Assembly: GCF_001421535.1 (NCBI RefSeq)
Contig: NZ_LMKN01000001.1
Span: 496,001-560,000, forward strand
From: Sphingomonas sp. Leaf20
Lineage (GTDB): Bacteria > Pseudomonadota > Alphaproteobacteria > Sphingomonadales > Sphingomonadaceae
Reading direction: 5' to 3'
Length of the DNA stretch: 64,000 nucleotides
A model generated the notes under the pieces. That model was given only the letters and a program-made list of their open reading frames with translations. It did no database searches and was not told where the DNA came from. How positions within the stretch are numbered: the first letter of the stretch is position 1; every line of letters starts with the position of its first letter. Position numbers and translations under genes: made by a program. Positions 8,720-17,700 of this stretch are shown one piece after another.

Positions 8720-9784
8720 ATGGACAAATGGTCGGTTGATTTTTCATCCGCACTGTACAACCGAACGGGTAAGTTTTTCATCGGACGTGATATTATTTGT
8801 GATCAGGCACTCGTCATCGAGAAAATATATTATTGGCGCCTGCCCCGGAACCGCCATCCGACCGGCATGATGGCCAGATGCCTTGGCCGCGCGATCACCG
8901 TCGACCAGGCCCTGCAGGCGTCGCCGCTATCCACGCTCATCCCGGCGTTTCGCCCCAGCGAACGCATGCTGCACCTCGACCCGTTCACGGTCCTTCATGC
9001 CAGGCTGGAGCGCCGCGACGCCGTGCTGTGTCACGACCTCGGCCCGATCACGCATCCCGACCTGTTCGGGGGCGAGGTCGCCGCGCTCTACGCGCACGCT
9101 TATGCCCGAATCGCCGCGCGGGGCTGCCGGATGGTGTTCGTCAGCAACGCATCCGCCGATGCCTTCGCACGCCATTACGACGCGCCGGCCGATGGACGCG
9201 TCATCTACCCGCCGCTGCGGCGCGATCTCGATACGGTGCAGGGTTCACCCGTCCGCGAGGTCGATACGCCCTTCCTGCTCACCGTCGGCAGCATCGGGCG
9301 ACGCAAGAATCAGGCATCGTCGATCGCCGCCTATGCGAAGTCCGGGCTCTGGGCGCAGGGTATAGGCTATGTCCTCTGCGGCGCCCGCGAACCCGGTAGC
9401 GACGCGGTCGACGACGCCGCCCGGGCGACACCGGGTGTCACGCTGTTGCCCTATGTGACCGATGCGCAGCTCGCCTGGCTGTACGATACCGCGTCGGGGT
9501 TCGTGCTTATGAGCCTGCTCGAAGGTTTTGGCGTTCCGGTCGCCGAGGCGATCGCACGGGGTCTCGTGCCACTCGTCTCGGCTGGCGGTGTCCTGTGCGA
9601 AGTCGCCGGCGACGGCGCGCTCGTCGCGGACCCGCACGATATCGAACAGATCGCGGCCCAGATGATCGCGCTGGCATCGCTGACGCCCCCCCGAACGCGA
9701 GGCCCGGCAAAACCGGCTGCGCGCATCGCTGGACCGGTTCACCCCCGCAAGATTCCGCAACGACTGGCAAACCATGATGAGTGA
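8720..9784 (+). CDS. Glycosyltransferase family 4, C-terminal frameshift in a C7 run
   Basis: 354 residues as read. The donor-binding half is clear: PFLLTVGSIGRRKNQASSIAAY, then SGFVLMSLLEGFGVPVAEAIARG with the E-x7-E type motif, then ADPHDIEQIAAQMIALAS. From residue 325 the sequence turns into an implausible Pro/Arg-rich tail. Removing one C from the run at 9686-9692 restores a normal family C terminus (PPEREARQNRLRASLDRF... ending WQTMMSETA) whose stop at 9792-9794 overlaps the next gene's ATG (9791) as ATGA. Both points indicate that the ancestral gene ended at 9794. The GT-B core is intact, so some activity may remain. N-terminal start at 8720 is moderately supported. Confidence 0.8.
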   Translation: MDKWSVDFSSALYNRTGKFFIGRDIICDQALVIEKIYYWRLPRNRHPTGMMARCLGRAITVDQALQASPLSTLIPAFRPSERMLHLDPFTVLHARLERRDAVLCHDLGPITHPDLFGGEVAALYAHAYARIAARGCRMVFVSNASADAFARHYDAPADGRVIYPPLRRDLDTVQGSPVREVDTPFLLTVGSIGRRKNQASSIAAYAKSGLWAQGIGYVLCGAREPGSDAVDDAARATPGVTLLPYVTDAQLAWLYDTASGFVLMSLLEGFGVPVAEAIARGLVPLVSAGGVLCEVAGDGALVADPHDIEQIAAQMIALASLTPPRTRGPAKPAARIAGPVHPRKIPQRLANHDE

Positions 9785-9790
9785 AACCGC

Positions 9791-10840
9791 ATGATCGATC
9801 GACAGAGATGGGTGGGCGATGGCTTTGCCGAGCTCGATGACCGAATCGACTATTTCATCAAGTTCGCGCCGACGCAGAATTTCGGCGACTATCTTCCCGA
9901 GTTGTTCTGCAAGGAATTGCTCGCCTACCCGCGGATCGATGCGGACATGTTCCGCCTTGTCGGCAGCGTCATCGACGAACGCTGGGTGCGGCGCGACCTG
10001 GCGCGCACCAACGGCCATGTCGCGGGGCTGATCGCCTATTGGTGCTGCGGCGCACGCAGTGCTGCCGGCCTGACGCAGCAGACACGCGCGCATTGTCGGT
10101 TCTTTGGCATTCGCGGACCGCTGTCGCGCGATGCGCTTGACCTGCCCGCGGATACGGTCATGGGCGATCCAGGGCTGCTCGCGCCGCTCCTCCACCGCCC
10201 GACGTCGCATCCTCGGACATCGGGCAAGGCGATCTGCATTCCGCATATCCAGGACGGCCGGTCGCGCGACGCGTTGCTCGCTTTGTCAGGGGCAGATTGC
10301 CTCGTGCATCCGGAAATCGCGGCGTCGGAGGCGGCGCTGCGCGATCTGCTCGATCAGATCGCCTCCGCCGATTTCGTCCTTAGCGCCTCGCTGCACGGCG
10401 CGATCGTGGCCGCCGCCTATGGCCGCCCCTTCTGCTTCTGGGACAATGGCCATCTCGATGTCCCGTTCAAATGGTCCGACTTCGCGCGCTCGATCGGCAT
10501 CGATGCGGTCTTCGCCGCGAACATGACGGACGCACGATCGATCTGGGCGGCATTCGCGCCGCATATCGTGATTCCGCCACTCGCCCCCATCCTCGAGGTC
10601 GCACCCTTCACGCCGCAGCCGCACGCCCTGCTACGCGCGCTGGCGCATGACAGCCACGACGCCACGCTTGCCGCGGCCGCAGACACGGTTGCGATCGCCG
10701 CCGCCCGGCGCAGGTCCGAAACCTGCGCCGATCAACACGGATCGTCGGACCTGCGCCGTGCACGCAAGACATTGTCCTATGATCTGCAAAGACGCGTCGG
10801 TGTCGGACTGCGATCCGCCAAGAAGCGAATCTTTCGATAA
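9791..10840 (+). CDS. Polysaccharide pyruvyl transferase family protein
   Basis: 349 residues. The protein matches the PF04230 (CsaB/ExoV/GumL-like) pattern: a start with KFAPTQNFGDYLPELFCKELL (N-F-G-D loop), a FFGIRGPLSRDALDLPADTVMGDPGLLAPLL segment (the R-G-P-L-S...GDP-LL motif), and a C-terminal ADFVLSASLHGAIVAAAYGRPFCFW segment (S-L-H-G-x-I-x-A), the catalytic His region. Members attach pyruvate ketals from phosphoenolpyruvate to sugars of exopolysaccharides, making the polymer acidic. Its ATG overlaps the restored stop of the frameshifted glycosyltransferase, so the two were translationally coupled. The frameshift would make that coupling fail because the present upstream stop (9784) lies 7 bases before the start. 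Confidence 0.87.
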   Translation: MIDRQRWVGDGFAELDDRIDYFIKFAPTQNFGDYLPELFCKELLAYPRIDADMFRLVGSVIDERWVRRDLARTNGHVAGLIAYWCCGARSAAGLTQQTRAHCRFFGIRGPLSRDALDLPADTVMGDPGLLAPLLHRPTSHPRTSGKAICIPHIQDGRSRDALLALSGADCLVHPEIAASEAALRDLLDQIASADFVLSASLHGAIVAAAYGRPFCFWDNGHLDVPFKWSDFARSIGIDAVFAANMTDARSIWAAFAPHIVIPPLAPILEVAPFTPQPHALLRALAHDSHDATLAAAADTVAIAAARRRSETCADQHGSSDLRRARKTLSYDLQRRVGVGLRSAKKRIFR

Positions 10841-10974
10841 TAACGAGTTAGCGACCCAACAGTATGTACTACACTTAGATCCGTACAAATATTTGCCGTA
10901 TTAGCCATCCGCGTCGATAGATACTGGAACGCCGCCAGCATCTTCAATAGATATCGCCATCAAGGGGATTTCAT
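10841..10974 (+). promoter_or_regulatory. AT-rich leader upstream of the export lipoprotein gene
   Basis: A 134-bp non-coding interval after the pyruvyltransferase gene, with an A+T-rich first half (10840-10905) and an AAGGGG ribosome-binding site shortly before the ATG at 10975. It probably holds a promoter for the wza-like gene; specific boxes are not claimed. Confidence 0.4.
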
Positions 10975-11547
10975 ATGCGCACTACGATATCGGTTATGAT
11001 GACGATTGCGATGGCGACAGCAGCGATGACGGGATGCACAGTCAACCCGCCGCCGTTATCGCAGGCGCAGCTGGGGACGATCGACCAACCCTATGTGCTC
11101 GATGCAAACGACAAGCTCCGGATCACGGTCTACAACGAGCCGAACCTCACGGGCGAATATACCGTGACCGGGTCCGGTGCGATCGCCTTCCCGCTCGTCG
11201 GGCTCGTTCCCGTCAGAAACCTGACGCTGGAAGCGGCATCAGCGGCGCTTCAGGCGCGACTCGGGAAGGATATCGTCAATGATCCCAAGGTCAGTATCGA
11301 GGTCCTGAACTACCGCCCCTATTATATCCTCGGTGAAGTGGTACGACCCGGACAATATCCCTTCATGAACGGCATGACCGTACAACAGGCGGTCGCCACG
11401 GCCGGGGGTTTTACCACCCGGGCCAACACGACGACACTATTCATACGACGCTCCCGCGCTGCCGAGGAAGGTTCGGTCAATGGCCGTGGCAGCGCCGTCC
11501 CGGTTTTACCCGGCGATACGATTCGCGTTGGCGAGCGATATTTCTGA
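10975..11547 (+). CDS. Polysaccharide export outer-membrane lipoprotein (Wza/GumB type)
   Basis: 190 residues. A lipoprotein signal peptide ends in MTGC (lipobox, Cys at about residue 21). A Poly_export domain follows (YVLDANDKLRITVYNEPNLTGEYTVTGSGAIAFPLVG), then an SLBB/soluble-ligand-binding segment (YYILGEVVRPGQYPFMNGMTVQQAVATAGGFTTRA). This is the short, GumB-like class that forms the outer-membrane/periplasmic export channel together with a Wzc-like partner, here the kinase at 4928-7102. The final residues (VLPGDTIRVGERYF) are typical of the family, so the gene looks intact, in contrast to three damaged neighbours. Confidence 0.93.
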   Translation: MRTTISVMMTIAMATAAMTGCTVNPPPLSQAQLGTIDQPYVLDANDKLRITVYNEPNLTGEYTVTGSGAIAFPLVGLVPVRNLTLEAASAALQARLGKDIVNDPKVSIEVLNYRPYYILGEVVRPGQYPFMNGMTVQQAVATAGGFTTRANTTTLFIRRSRAAEEGSVNGRGSAVPVLPGDTIRVGERYF

Positions 11548-11619
11548 TCCGCAAGTACGCGATGACCCATATGGCAGGGTTAATCGTTTTTTAGGTCCCG
11601 ATGTCTATGCACTGCGCAT

Positions 11620-12144
11620 ATGTCTCGTCTCCACCCGCTGCGTTTCATTACGCCACGCCATGTCCAGCGTGCCGCCCAGCTCCTGATCGCGCCGATCATG
11701 ATTGGGATCGCGCTGGTCTATGCGCAGGGTTCGGCCGACATGATCCGTGCGGCCGCGGGCAGTTACCTGCTGGCGATCACGCTGCTTCTGGCGTTTCCCA
11801 ATATCCGAAGTGGCGATCTTGCGATGACCGCGGTGCTGTTCCTCACCGGCGCGGAATTCGGGTCCGCGCTCCAGGGAACGCCGGTCGACGTCGCACGGTG
11901 GCTGGTCACGATGGGCACGCTCGGGACGGTGGTCGTGCCGCTCAAGGCGCAGCGGTTCCGCGCTCTCGCGCTGCATGATGGCTGGAGCCCGATTGCAGGC
12001 GCGGGGCGCCGGCGTCCGCGCGCAACCGGCCCGATCATCGCCGACCCTCGACCATCACCGATCAGCGTCGAGAGGCTGTTGCTGCCGCATCGGACGGATG
12101 TTCCGCTGGACGCCGCACTGCAGCCAATCGGTGGCCATAGATAA
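11620..12144 (+). CDS. Small integral membrane protein of the exopolysaccharide locus, possibly VanZ-like
   Basis: 174 residues with about four hydrophobic segments (LLIAPIMIGIALVYAQ, SYLLAITLLLAF, MTAVLFLTGAEFGSALQG, LVTMGTLGTVVVPLKA). The arrangement, with GAEFGSALQGTPVDVARW before the last helix, recalls VanZ-like proteins often found in polysaccharide clusters, but the match is weak and no function is assigned. After about residue 110 the composition becomes Arg/Pro-rich, and the last 83 bases overlap antisense the restored 3' end of the convergent pyruvyltransferase gene. The true C terminus may therefore be altered or poorly conserved. Confidence 0.5.
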   Translation: MSRLHPLRFITPRHVQRAAQLLIAPIMIGIALVYAQGSADMIRAAAGSYLLAITLLLAFPNIRSGDLAMTAVLFLTGAEFGSALQGTPVDVARWLVTMGTLGTVVVPLKAQRFRALALHDGWSPIAGAGRRRPRATGPIIADPRPSPISVERLLLPHRTDVPLDAALQPIGGHR

Positions 12145-13388
12145 GCAGCAGGCGATCGATCCACGCATCGGTCGACAACGCGATCCGTCCGGCTAGTCCG
12201 ACCGCCGCCTCGCTCATCCGCCGCGCGCGTCGATCATCCTCGGCGATCAGCCGGATCGCGGAGGCAAATGCGCAAGTGTCGCGCGGCTCCACCCCCAGCC
12301 CCGCTCCCGCCGCCTCGATATCGGCGGTCAGGAACGATATAGTCGCTCCGCTCGGTCAGCGCGAAGAAGCTGTCGAGCTTGACGTCCCATGCCAGTCCGA
12401 CCGGCGGGATGCCGAGCGCATAGGCGGCGATGCACGCGTGCATCCGGTGTGCGACGACCAGCGCGCACCCCCCGATGAAGCGCACCAGATCTCCCGGGGT
12501 CGTGAAATCCTCGGCCCGGCGCACGCGACCGTTGCCGCGATCAACGAGCGCGGGCGCGATCGTGTCCAGAAACGCGCGATCCTCGGGGCTGCCGTTGGTG
12601 AACAGCACCACCTCGCGTCCGCTGTTCGCCAGCGCCGATATGGCGTCGGCATACCAGCCGGCCATATCGCTGCCGATCACCGAGGCTTCGCCGTGATAGC
12701 GCAGCAACAGCGGATCGGTGATGCAGAACCCGACGGGCTTCGTCCGATCGCTCGCCGCGCAGTCGCCATAGCGCGACGCTGCGAGCAGACCCGGATCGCA
12801 GGCCAGTCCCGCCGGCTGGATCGACCGGCCGGCGAGCAGGTCGTTCCACACGGCCTGCGACCGCGTATCGCGCACGGTCACGTCGATCAGCCTCGCCCGC
12901 GAGAACGCGCGCGCGAACAGCCGCGTGCCGGTACGCGTCCAGTTCCGCGTGACGCCGACACCGAATACCGCCACCGGCAGCCCGCGCCGCGTCGCTTCGG
13001 CGAGGGCGGCCTCGATCTTGATCGGGAAATTGAGGTCCGAGTCGGCGAGGAGATTACCGCCGCCAAGCACGACTGCGTCGACGCCCGCCAGGCTGTCGGC
13101 ATAGAATTTGCGAAGCCGTGTCCGCACGAGCGTCTTCAGCACGACGTACATCATCGGCTGACGCACCCAGTCAGGCATTCCCTCGAGCGTCTTGAGGACC
13201 GTGCCGCGAAGCCCGCTTCCGCTGCTGAAGCCGGTTCGCCCGGCGAGATCGATCGACTCGACGACGATCGGCCCGCCCGCGCCGGCAATCCGGCCCAATG
13301 CCGACGCAAGCGCGCCTTCGAGGCATTCGGACAACAGGCCATCCCCCAGATTCGCACTGTATTTCACGTTGAGCAACGCGACCTTCAT
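12062..13388 (-). pseudogene. Polysaccharide pyruvyl transferase family protein, frameshifted near the 3' end
   Basis: The ATG at 13388 begins MKVALLNVKYSANLGDGLLSECLE (N-L-G-D loop of PF04230); later VVLGGGNLLAD, DVTVRDTRSQAVW and GGCALVVAHRMHACIAAYALGIPPVGLAW (H-R-M-H-A motif) follow, so the catalytic core is present. After residue 354 (near 12326-12327) the frame read yields a Gly/Arg-rich tail ending at 12234. Removing one G at 12326/12327 continues the protein as PDADIEAAGAGLGVEP and on to 12062, about 87 residues more. The extra base is in a GG pair, not a homopolymer. The last third of the C-terminal domain is lost as read. It starts 85 bp downstream of the lasso N gene on the same strand, so it may be co-transcribed with that cluster. 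Confidence 0.72.
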
Positions 13389-13473
13389 CGCGCGGCTCCG
13401 ACGGATCGGCCCGAACCCATCCGCTGCATCCTCGATGGCGCGGACGATCCGCGATCGCTTGGGGCTGTCATGA

Positions 13474-14679
13474 TCAGGGCTCCTTGCGCGCCAGACGGGC
13501 CAGGCGTCCGATGACGCGCGCCACGCGGGACGGTCCCGCGGTCTCCTCGTCGCCGCGCCCCCGATCATGCAGATCGAAGACGAATTCGCGCCACCAATGG
13601 CGGGGATCGTTCGAGATCAGGTAATGCCCCAGATTCTTGCGTGTCGCGCCCAGCTTGGTCGCCTCGAGCTCGGTGCCGCTTTCGTCGCCGACAAGGCTTT
13701 GCCACGCGATGCTCGTGATCCAGCGCATCCTTCGATCGTGCGCAAAATCGCGTTCGAGCCGCTCGGGTACCGCTGTTCCGTAAAGCTTGGCGCACAGGAT
13801 GATGCCCGGACCGACGAGACGTTTCAGGCGTGCGGCATGGGCATGTGCATACAGCCGGTGCGCCTCTCCACTCGACCGCGCCAGCAAAGCCCCGAGATCG
13901 GCGAGCCACTTCATCCGCGCCCAGCCATGCTCACCGCCATGCGCACAGATATAGAGCCACGCCGTTTCCTCGGGGAGCGTCGGCACGTCCGCCCCGGGAA
14001 ACAGGGCGAGCCTCGTCAGCGGCCCCTCCACCGTGTTTGGCATCAGATAGGAATTCTGGAAGAGCCGCCAGTGAAGTTCGACGACCGTCTCGTCATCGGG
14101 GTGGACGAATACGACGTCCTTGTGATGCGCCATCCACGCCCGAACGTCTGCCGCGGTCGCCAGCTCGGGCGGATCGACCCGGACATAGCCCAGCGCGCGC
14201 ATCGTGTCCGCGGCCGCCTCGATCGCGGTCCGATCGACCAGCAGATCGATATCCACGCTGTAGCGAACGCCGTAGCGGCCGAACGCCATCATCGCGCTCG
14301 TCACGCCCTTCAGCACGAAGTGGCGAATCCCGGCGGCGTCGAGGGCGCGCGACAAGGCCAGTGTGCGATGGACCTGCTTGAGTTCATGGACGCCGTCTGC
14401 GGTCGCGCGCGCCTGCAGGATCGCACCAAACGGCGCCGGGATCGCGATATCGGCAACCGTCAGCGCATGATGGACCAGCCCTGCGATCCGGTGGCGCTCG
14501 ATCAGCGCCAGCACCTGCTCCCAGTCGAGTAATGGACCATCCGACTCGGCCGCCCGTATCGCCGCGAGTTGAGGCCCGTGCAGCGGCCAGGCGCTGCAGG
14601 CGGCGACCAAGGCAAACGGCGCGGTCGCGACGTCGGGCAGACTGGCGGCTGCGAGCGACTGCGATATACCGAGCGTCAC
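13474..14679 (-). CDS. Lasso-cluster nucleotidyltransferase (PF14907-type, PsmN-like)
   Basis: 401 residues from a GTG at 14679 that overlaps the B2 stop (GTGA). A nucleotidyltransferase core is visible: IRHFVLKGVTSAMMAFGRYGVRYSVDIDLLVD, with the metal-binding DxD at about residues 143-145. Then come the family's HHKDVVFVHP, TVVELHWRLF and WLYICAHGGEHGWARMKWLADLGALL segments. PF14907 proteins occur in lasso clusters with HprK-like kinases; as I recall, in the pseudomycoidin pathway such a protein is linked to further modification of the phosphorylated C-terminal residue. Here it closes the B1-C-B2-N run, each gene overlapping or close to the next, so tailoring of the phospho-lasso peptide is the best inference. 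Exact chemistry is unknown. Confidence 0.85.
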   Translation of the reverse strand: MTLGISQSLAAASLPDVATAPFALVAACSAWPLHGPQLAAIRAAESDGPLLDWEQVLALIERHRIAGLVHHALTVADIAIPAPFGAILQARATADGVHELKQVHRTLALSRALDAAGIRHFVLKGVTSAMMAFGRYGVRYSVDIDLLVDRTAIEAAADTMRALGYVRVDPPELATAADVRAWMAHHKDVVFVHPDDETVVELHWRLFQNSYLMPNTVEGPLTRLALFPGADVPTLPEETAWLYICAHGGEHGWARMKWLADLGALLARSSGEAHRLYAHAHAARLKRLVGPGIILCAKLYGTAVPERLERDFAHDRRMRWITSIAWQSLVGDESGTELEATKLGATRKNLGHYLISNDPRHWWREFVFDLHDRGRGDEETAGPSRVARVIGRLARLARKEP

Positions 14680-15278
14680 GCGTCCCGCTCATGAATGGCG
14701 GGTAACGGCGGGCGGGGCCGCAGCGGCTCGGTGTGCGTACGCCCCGAGGGAAAGCTCGCCAGCGGTGCATAACCCGTCAGGTCGTCGCCGCCCGTCAGGT
14801 CACCGCCGCCCGTCACCTCGACGGAGTCGACATGGACCCAGACGTGCGCGCGCAGGACACTGCCGTCGCTGTCACCCGGCGCCACGCCGTAGACCAGCGT
14901 CGAATCGATCCCGCGACGGCGGAGCATCAGATGCGCCGCGAGCCCGCGTTCGAAGCACAGCGCGCGCGTCGGCACACGCTTGGCAGATCGGTCGATCGCC
15001 CATGCGACGCGTTCCACGGTCGCCGCGATCACGGCCGCGTCATGTCGCGCCGAACCTATCGGCGTGGACATAGCCGCGGCGATCGTCCGAAAAGGGACGA
15101 GGCGGATCAGCGGCGCGGCAAGGCCGAGGAGCACGATCGCCTCGGCCAGCGCGACCGCGTCGGCCCCGGACAGCGCGTGAAGCTTCCCCGCGAGCGCGCG
15201 ACCATGCCGGAGGTGGTTCGCCAGATACCGATCATGACGCGGCGACGCCGATGCGGCGGGGGGGCCAGGGTCAGACAT
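14676..15278 (-). CDS. Lasso peptide biosynthesis B2 protein (leader peptidase)
   Basis: 200 residues, transglutaminase-like cysteine protease of the lasso B2 family (PF13471). The triad is visible: Cys108 in RALCFERGLAAHLMLRRRGI, His145 and Asp151 in LRAHVWVHVDSVEV, followed by YAPLASFP. The family removes the leader peptide of the precursor using the B1 protein as a recognition adaptor; split B1/B2 is the usual state outside classical proteobacterial clusters. It overlaps the cyclase gene by 8 bases upstream and N by 4 bases downstream, so all are one transcript. A short in-frame duplication (DLTGGDDLTG) between the triad and the C-terminal motif is unusual and reflects repeated DNA near 14775-14815. 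Confidence 0.92.
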   Translation of the reverse strand: MSDPGPPAASASPRHDRYLANHLRHGRALAGKLHALSGADAVALAEAIVLLGLAAPLIRLVPFRTIAAAMSTPIGSARHDAAVIAATVERVAWAIDRSAKRVPTRALCFERGLAAHLMLRRRGIDSTLVYGVAPGDSDGSVLRAHVWVHVDSVEVTGGGDLTGGDDLTGYAPLASFPSGRTHTEPLRPRPPLPAIHERDA

Positions 15279-17250
15279 TGCTTCGCGACACGCGACGCAT
15301 GTGGCTCGCGATCGACACCGTACGGAGCAGCGTCAGGCGATAATCGACCTCGGTATCGCCCTCCTGCCAGCGCGGCGAATCGAGATCGGGCATATCCGCG
15401 ACGAGCGCCTTCAGCCGGTCGATATCGATCAGCGAGGCAACCGGGTCATACATCTCGATCCGTTCGATCTCGTCGATCAGCGCGCTACGCGACTGGATCA
15501 GGCCTTCGTGCCAGTCGGCACTCTGCAACCCGCGGCGACGGTTGTCGACGATCGATGCCGGCAACCGCCCCGCCATCGCCCGGCGCAGGATCGCGCGCGG
15601 CTCGCCGTCCCAGATGAGGCGTTCGACGGGCACGCGCAGCGCAAACTCCATCAACCGCCGATCGCCGGTGGGGTCGCGCGTATCGATCCCCCATTCGCCG
15701 AGCTGCGCCTTGTGCAGACTGCCGATATCCGCCGAGGCGATCGCAAGCCGGTTCTGGACGCTCGTGGCGACCGGCTGCGCCGACTCGGCGACGTCGATGA
15801 CGGTGTAGGGATCGGCGGTCGCGGTCTCACGCGCTATACTGCCGGCATGGTCGTAGACGGCATCGCGCAGCAGCGTGAAGCGGCGCGTGGCGATCGGCGC
15901 GCGGCCCGAGCGGGTCTCCATGAACCGCCAGACGCGTTCCGGAAGCTTGCCGGCAACGCTGTTCCACAGCACGCCGCGCCACTGCATCCACCCGTTGCGC
16001 ACCAGCTTCCGCGCGATCCTAAACCAGGTCGGAAACCGTCCGGCGGCAATCAGTTCCTGCAGCGCGAGAACGCCGGGTTCGCTCAACGTCATGTTGCCCA
16101 TCCCGCCCTGCAGCATGATGGTCAGTCCGCGCGCGCGTGCCGCGTCCGCGATCGCATCGACCCAGGTCAGGTTGCATAGGTTGCGGATCGGCAGCGGATA
16201 CAGGCCGGTGGTCCGACCAAGCGTATCGAGCGTACCGTGTTCGACGCTGACACGCACATGATCGACATTGGGCAGGCTTGCCGCGACCTCCGCTGCGAGA
16301 TCGCCCTCGTCGGCGATGTGATGGGCCAGCACCTGCGTATGCCGGTCCGATCGCGGCACGGCAGTGAACGCGGTTATCTTCACCGCGCCGGCGTCGACCG
16401 TACGCCGCGCGAGCTGCGACGCCGCAACCGCGAGCACCGCGCTGCTGTCGAACCCCGAACTCAGCTGCGCGCCGACGCGGCCGGAAACGCCGCGCAGACA
16501 GGCCCTCACCGCGTTTTCCAGATGCCGGGTCAATGCAGCGGCATAATCGTCCTGATCGGCGAGGATCAGCGGCGTCAGGTCCGGTTTCCACCACCGGACG
16601 CGGTCGATCCCGTCCTTCCGCACGATCACATGATGTCCGGGCATGACCCGCGATATGCCGCGCAACGGCGTCCGATCCCGTTCGGGCGCCAGATCGCGCA
16701 GCAGCCGGACATATTGGTCCGTATCCATGCCCGCGTCGACCGCCGGCAGGACCGTCAGCCCTTCGGGCATCGACGCGAAGGCGAGCAGGTCTCCGGTCGC
16801 GTGATAGAATAAGGGGCGCGCGCCGAGTGGATCCCGCGCGAGTATCAGCCGGCGCTCATGCGTGTCCCAGGCGGCCACGGCAAAGGCGCCGTAGATACGG
16901 TCGAACGCAGCCTCGTCCCAACGCTCGACCGCCGCCGCGACCAGCGCCGCATCGGACATGAGTGCGGCCGTCTGCGCGTCGAGGTCGAGTTGTGCGACCA
17001 GCGACTCCCGCTCGCTCAGATGCACCTCGGCAACGACCGCATAGCGCCGTCCGCGCTGGTGGATTTCGGGCACATGCTCGTCTTCGGGAAGCAGCGCGTG
17101 ACGCGCAATGCCGAGTGCGATCGAACCCGCCGTCCAGTGATCCGATCCGGATCGACCGAAGCGCCGCAATGCGGCCGCCATTCGGGGCAGGTCCCGATCC
17201 GCAATCCCGCCGTCCCACCGACAAAGCCCGTACAGCGCGGTCACGGGCAT
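15271..17250 (-). CDS. Lasso peptide macrolactam synthetase (asparagine synthetase-like, C protein)
   Basis: 659 residues from the ATG at 17250 (MPVTALYGLCRWDGG); an in-frame ATG at 17340 adds 30 residues without similarity. Residues 1-200 form a glutaminase-like Ntn domain that lacks the catalytic Cys2 of true AsnB enzymes, as is normal for lasso cyclases. The ATP-pyrophosphatase domain carries the P-loop variant AQLSSGFDSS at 261-270 and later GEWGIDTRDPTGDRRLMEF, the D-P-T-x-D-R-R-L motif. The enzyme adenylates the Asp/Glu side chain of the core and closes the isopeptide ring with the new N terminus. It lies between B1 and B2 in the same operon. Confidence 0.93.
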   Translation of the reverse strand: MPVTALYGLCRWDGGIADRDLPRMAAALRRFGRSGSDHWTAGSIALGIARHALLPEDEHVPEIHQRGRRYAVVAEVHLSERESLVAQLDLDAQTAALMSDAALVAAAVERWDEAAFDRIYGAFAVAAWDTHERRLILARDPLGARPLFYHATGDLLAFASMPEGLTVLPAVDAGMDTDQYVRLLRDLAPERDRTPLRGISRVMPGHHVIVRKDGIDRVRWWKPDLTPLILADQDDYAAALTRHLENAVRACLRGVSGRVGAQLSSGFDSSAVLAVAASQLARRTVDAGAVKITAFTAVPRSDRHTQVLAHHIADEGDLAAEVAASLPNVDHVRVSVEHGTLDTLGRTTGLYPLPIRNLCNLTWVDAIADAARARGLTIMLQGGMGNMTLSEPGVLALQELIAAGRFPTWFRIARKLVRNGWMQWRGVLWNSVAGKLPERVWRFMETRSGRAPIATRRFTLLRDAVYDHAGSIARETATADPYTVIDVAESAQPVATSVQNRLAIASADIGSLHKAQLGEWGIDTRDPTGDRRLMEFALRVPVERLIWDGEPRAILRRAMAGRLPASIVDNRRRGLQSADWHEGLIQSRSALIDEIERIEMYDPVASLIDIDRLKALVADMPDLDSPRWQEGDTEVDYRLTLLRTVSIASHMRRVSRSNV

Positions 17251-17412
17251 CCTGCAACCGCGTGAGGGGTCGGCACGCCCGCCCCCTTCGACCACCTCCT
17301 CGGGATCGAAGACGCGCGGTGCGGGCCGGCGGAGTCGCATCGTCGGCGATCGGCCGGGCCCGTCGTACGTACGCGCCGCAATCCTGTCAGGCGCTCGCGG
17401 CGGCGCTGCCGA

Positions 17413-17700
17413 TCACGTCCGGGAAGCGGGATGAGCCAAGCCCGCAGCCTGCAATTCCGCAAGAAGACCGGTCGTCTGCGCAAGGCACTCATCCCGATCA
17501 ACGTCGTATACCTCGCAAAGCCTATCGCAAATATCCGCAGCCCGCATCGGCGCCTCGATCATGTTCCAGATTCGAGTGGCAACGCCATTCAGTCCGTAAC
17601 ACGTCCCCTTTTGAACATCCAGCGCCACGAGTTGTCCACCAATTTCCGCGGTAACTGCCGCTGCATTACGAATCACTGAAATATCTTCTTGATTCACCAC
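17413..17700 (-). CDS. Lasso peptide biosynthesis PqqD-like RRE protein (B1)
   Basis: 95 residues from a GTG at 17700 with GGGG about seven bases upstream. The whole protein is a PqqD/RiPP-recognition-element fold: a beta-hairpin start (ISVIRNAAAVTAEIGGQLVALDVQKGTCYGLNGVATRIW) and a three-helix winged part (AADICDRLCEVYDVDRDECLAQTTGLLAELQAAGL). Discrete B1 proteins bind the leader through its aromatic-x-x-Pro-x-Leu motif and pass the precursor to B2 and C. It is the first gene after the precursor-terminator-repeat interval and lies 162 bp upstream of the cyclase start. The start has a second GTG immediately after; either could be used. Confidence 0.9.
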   Translation of the reverse strand: MVNQEDISVIRNAAAVTAEIGGQLVALDVQKGTCYGLNGVATRIWNMIEAPMRAADICDRLCEVYDVDRDECLAQTTGLLAELQAAGLAHPASRT

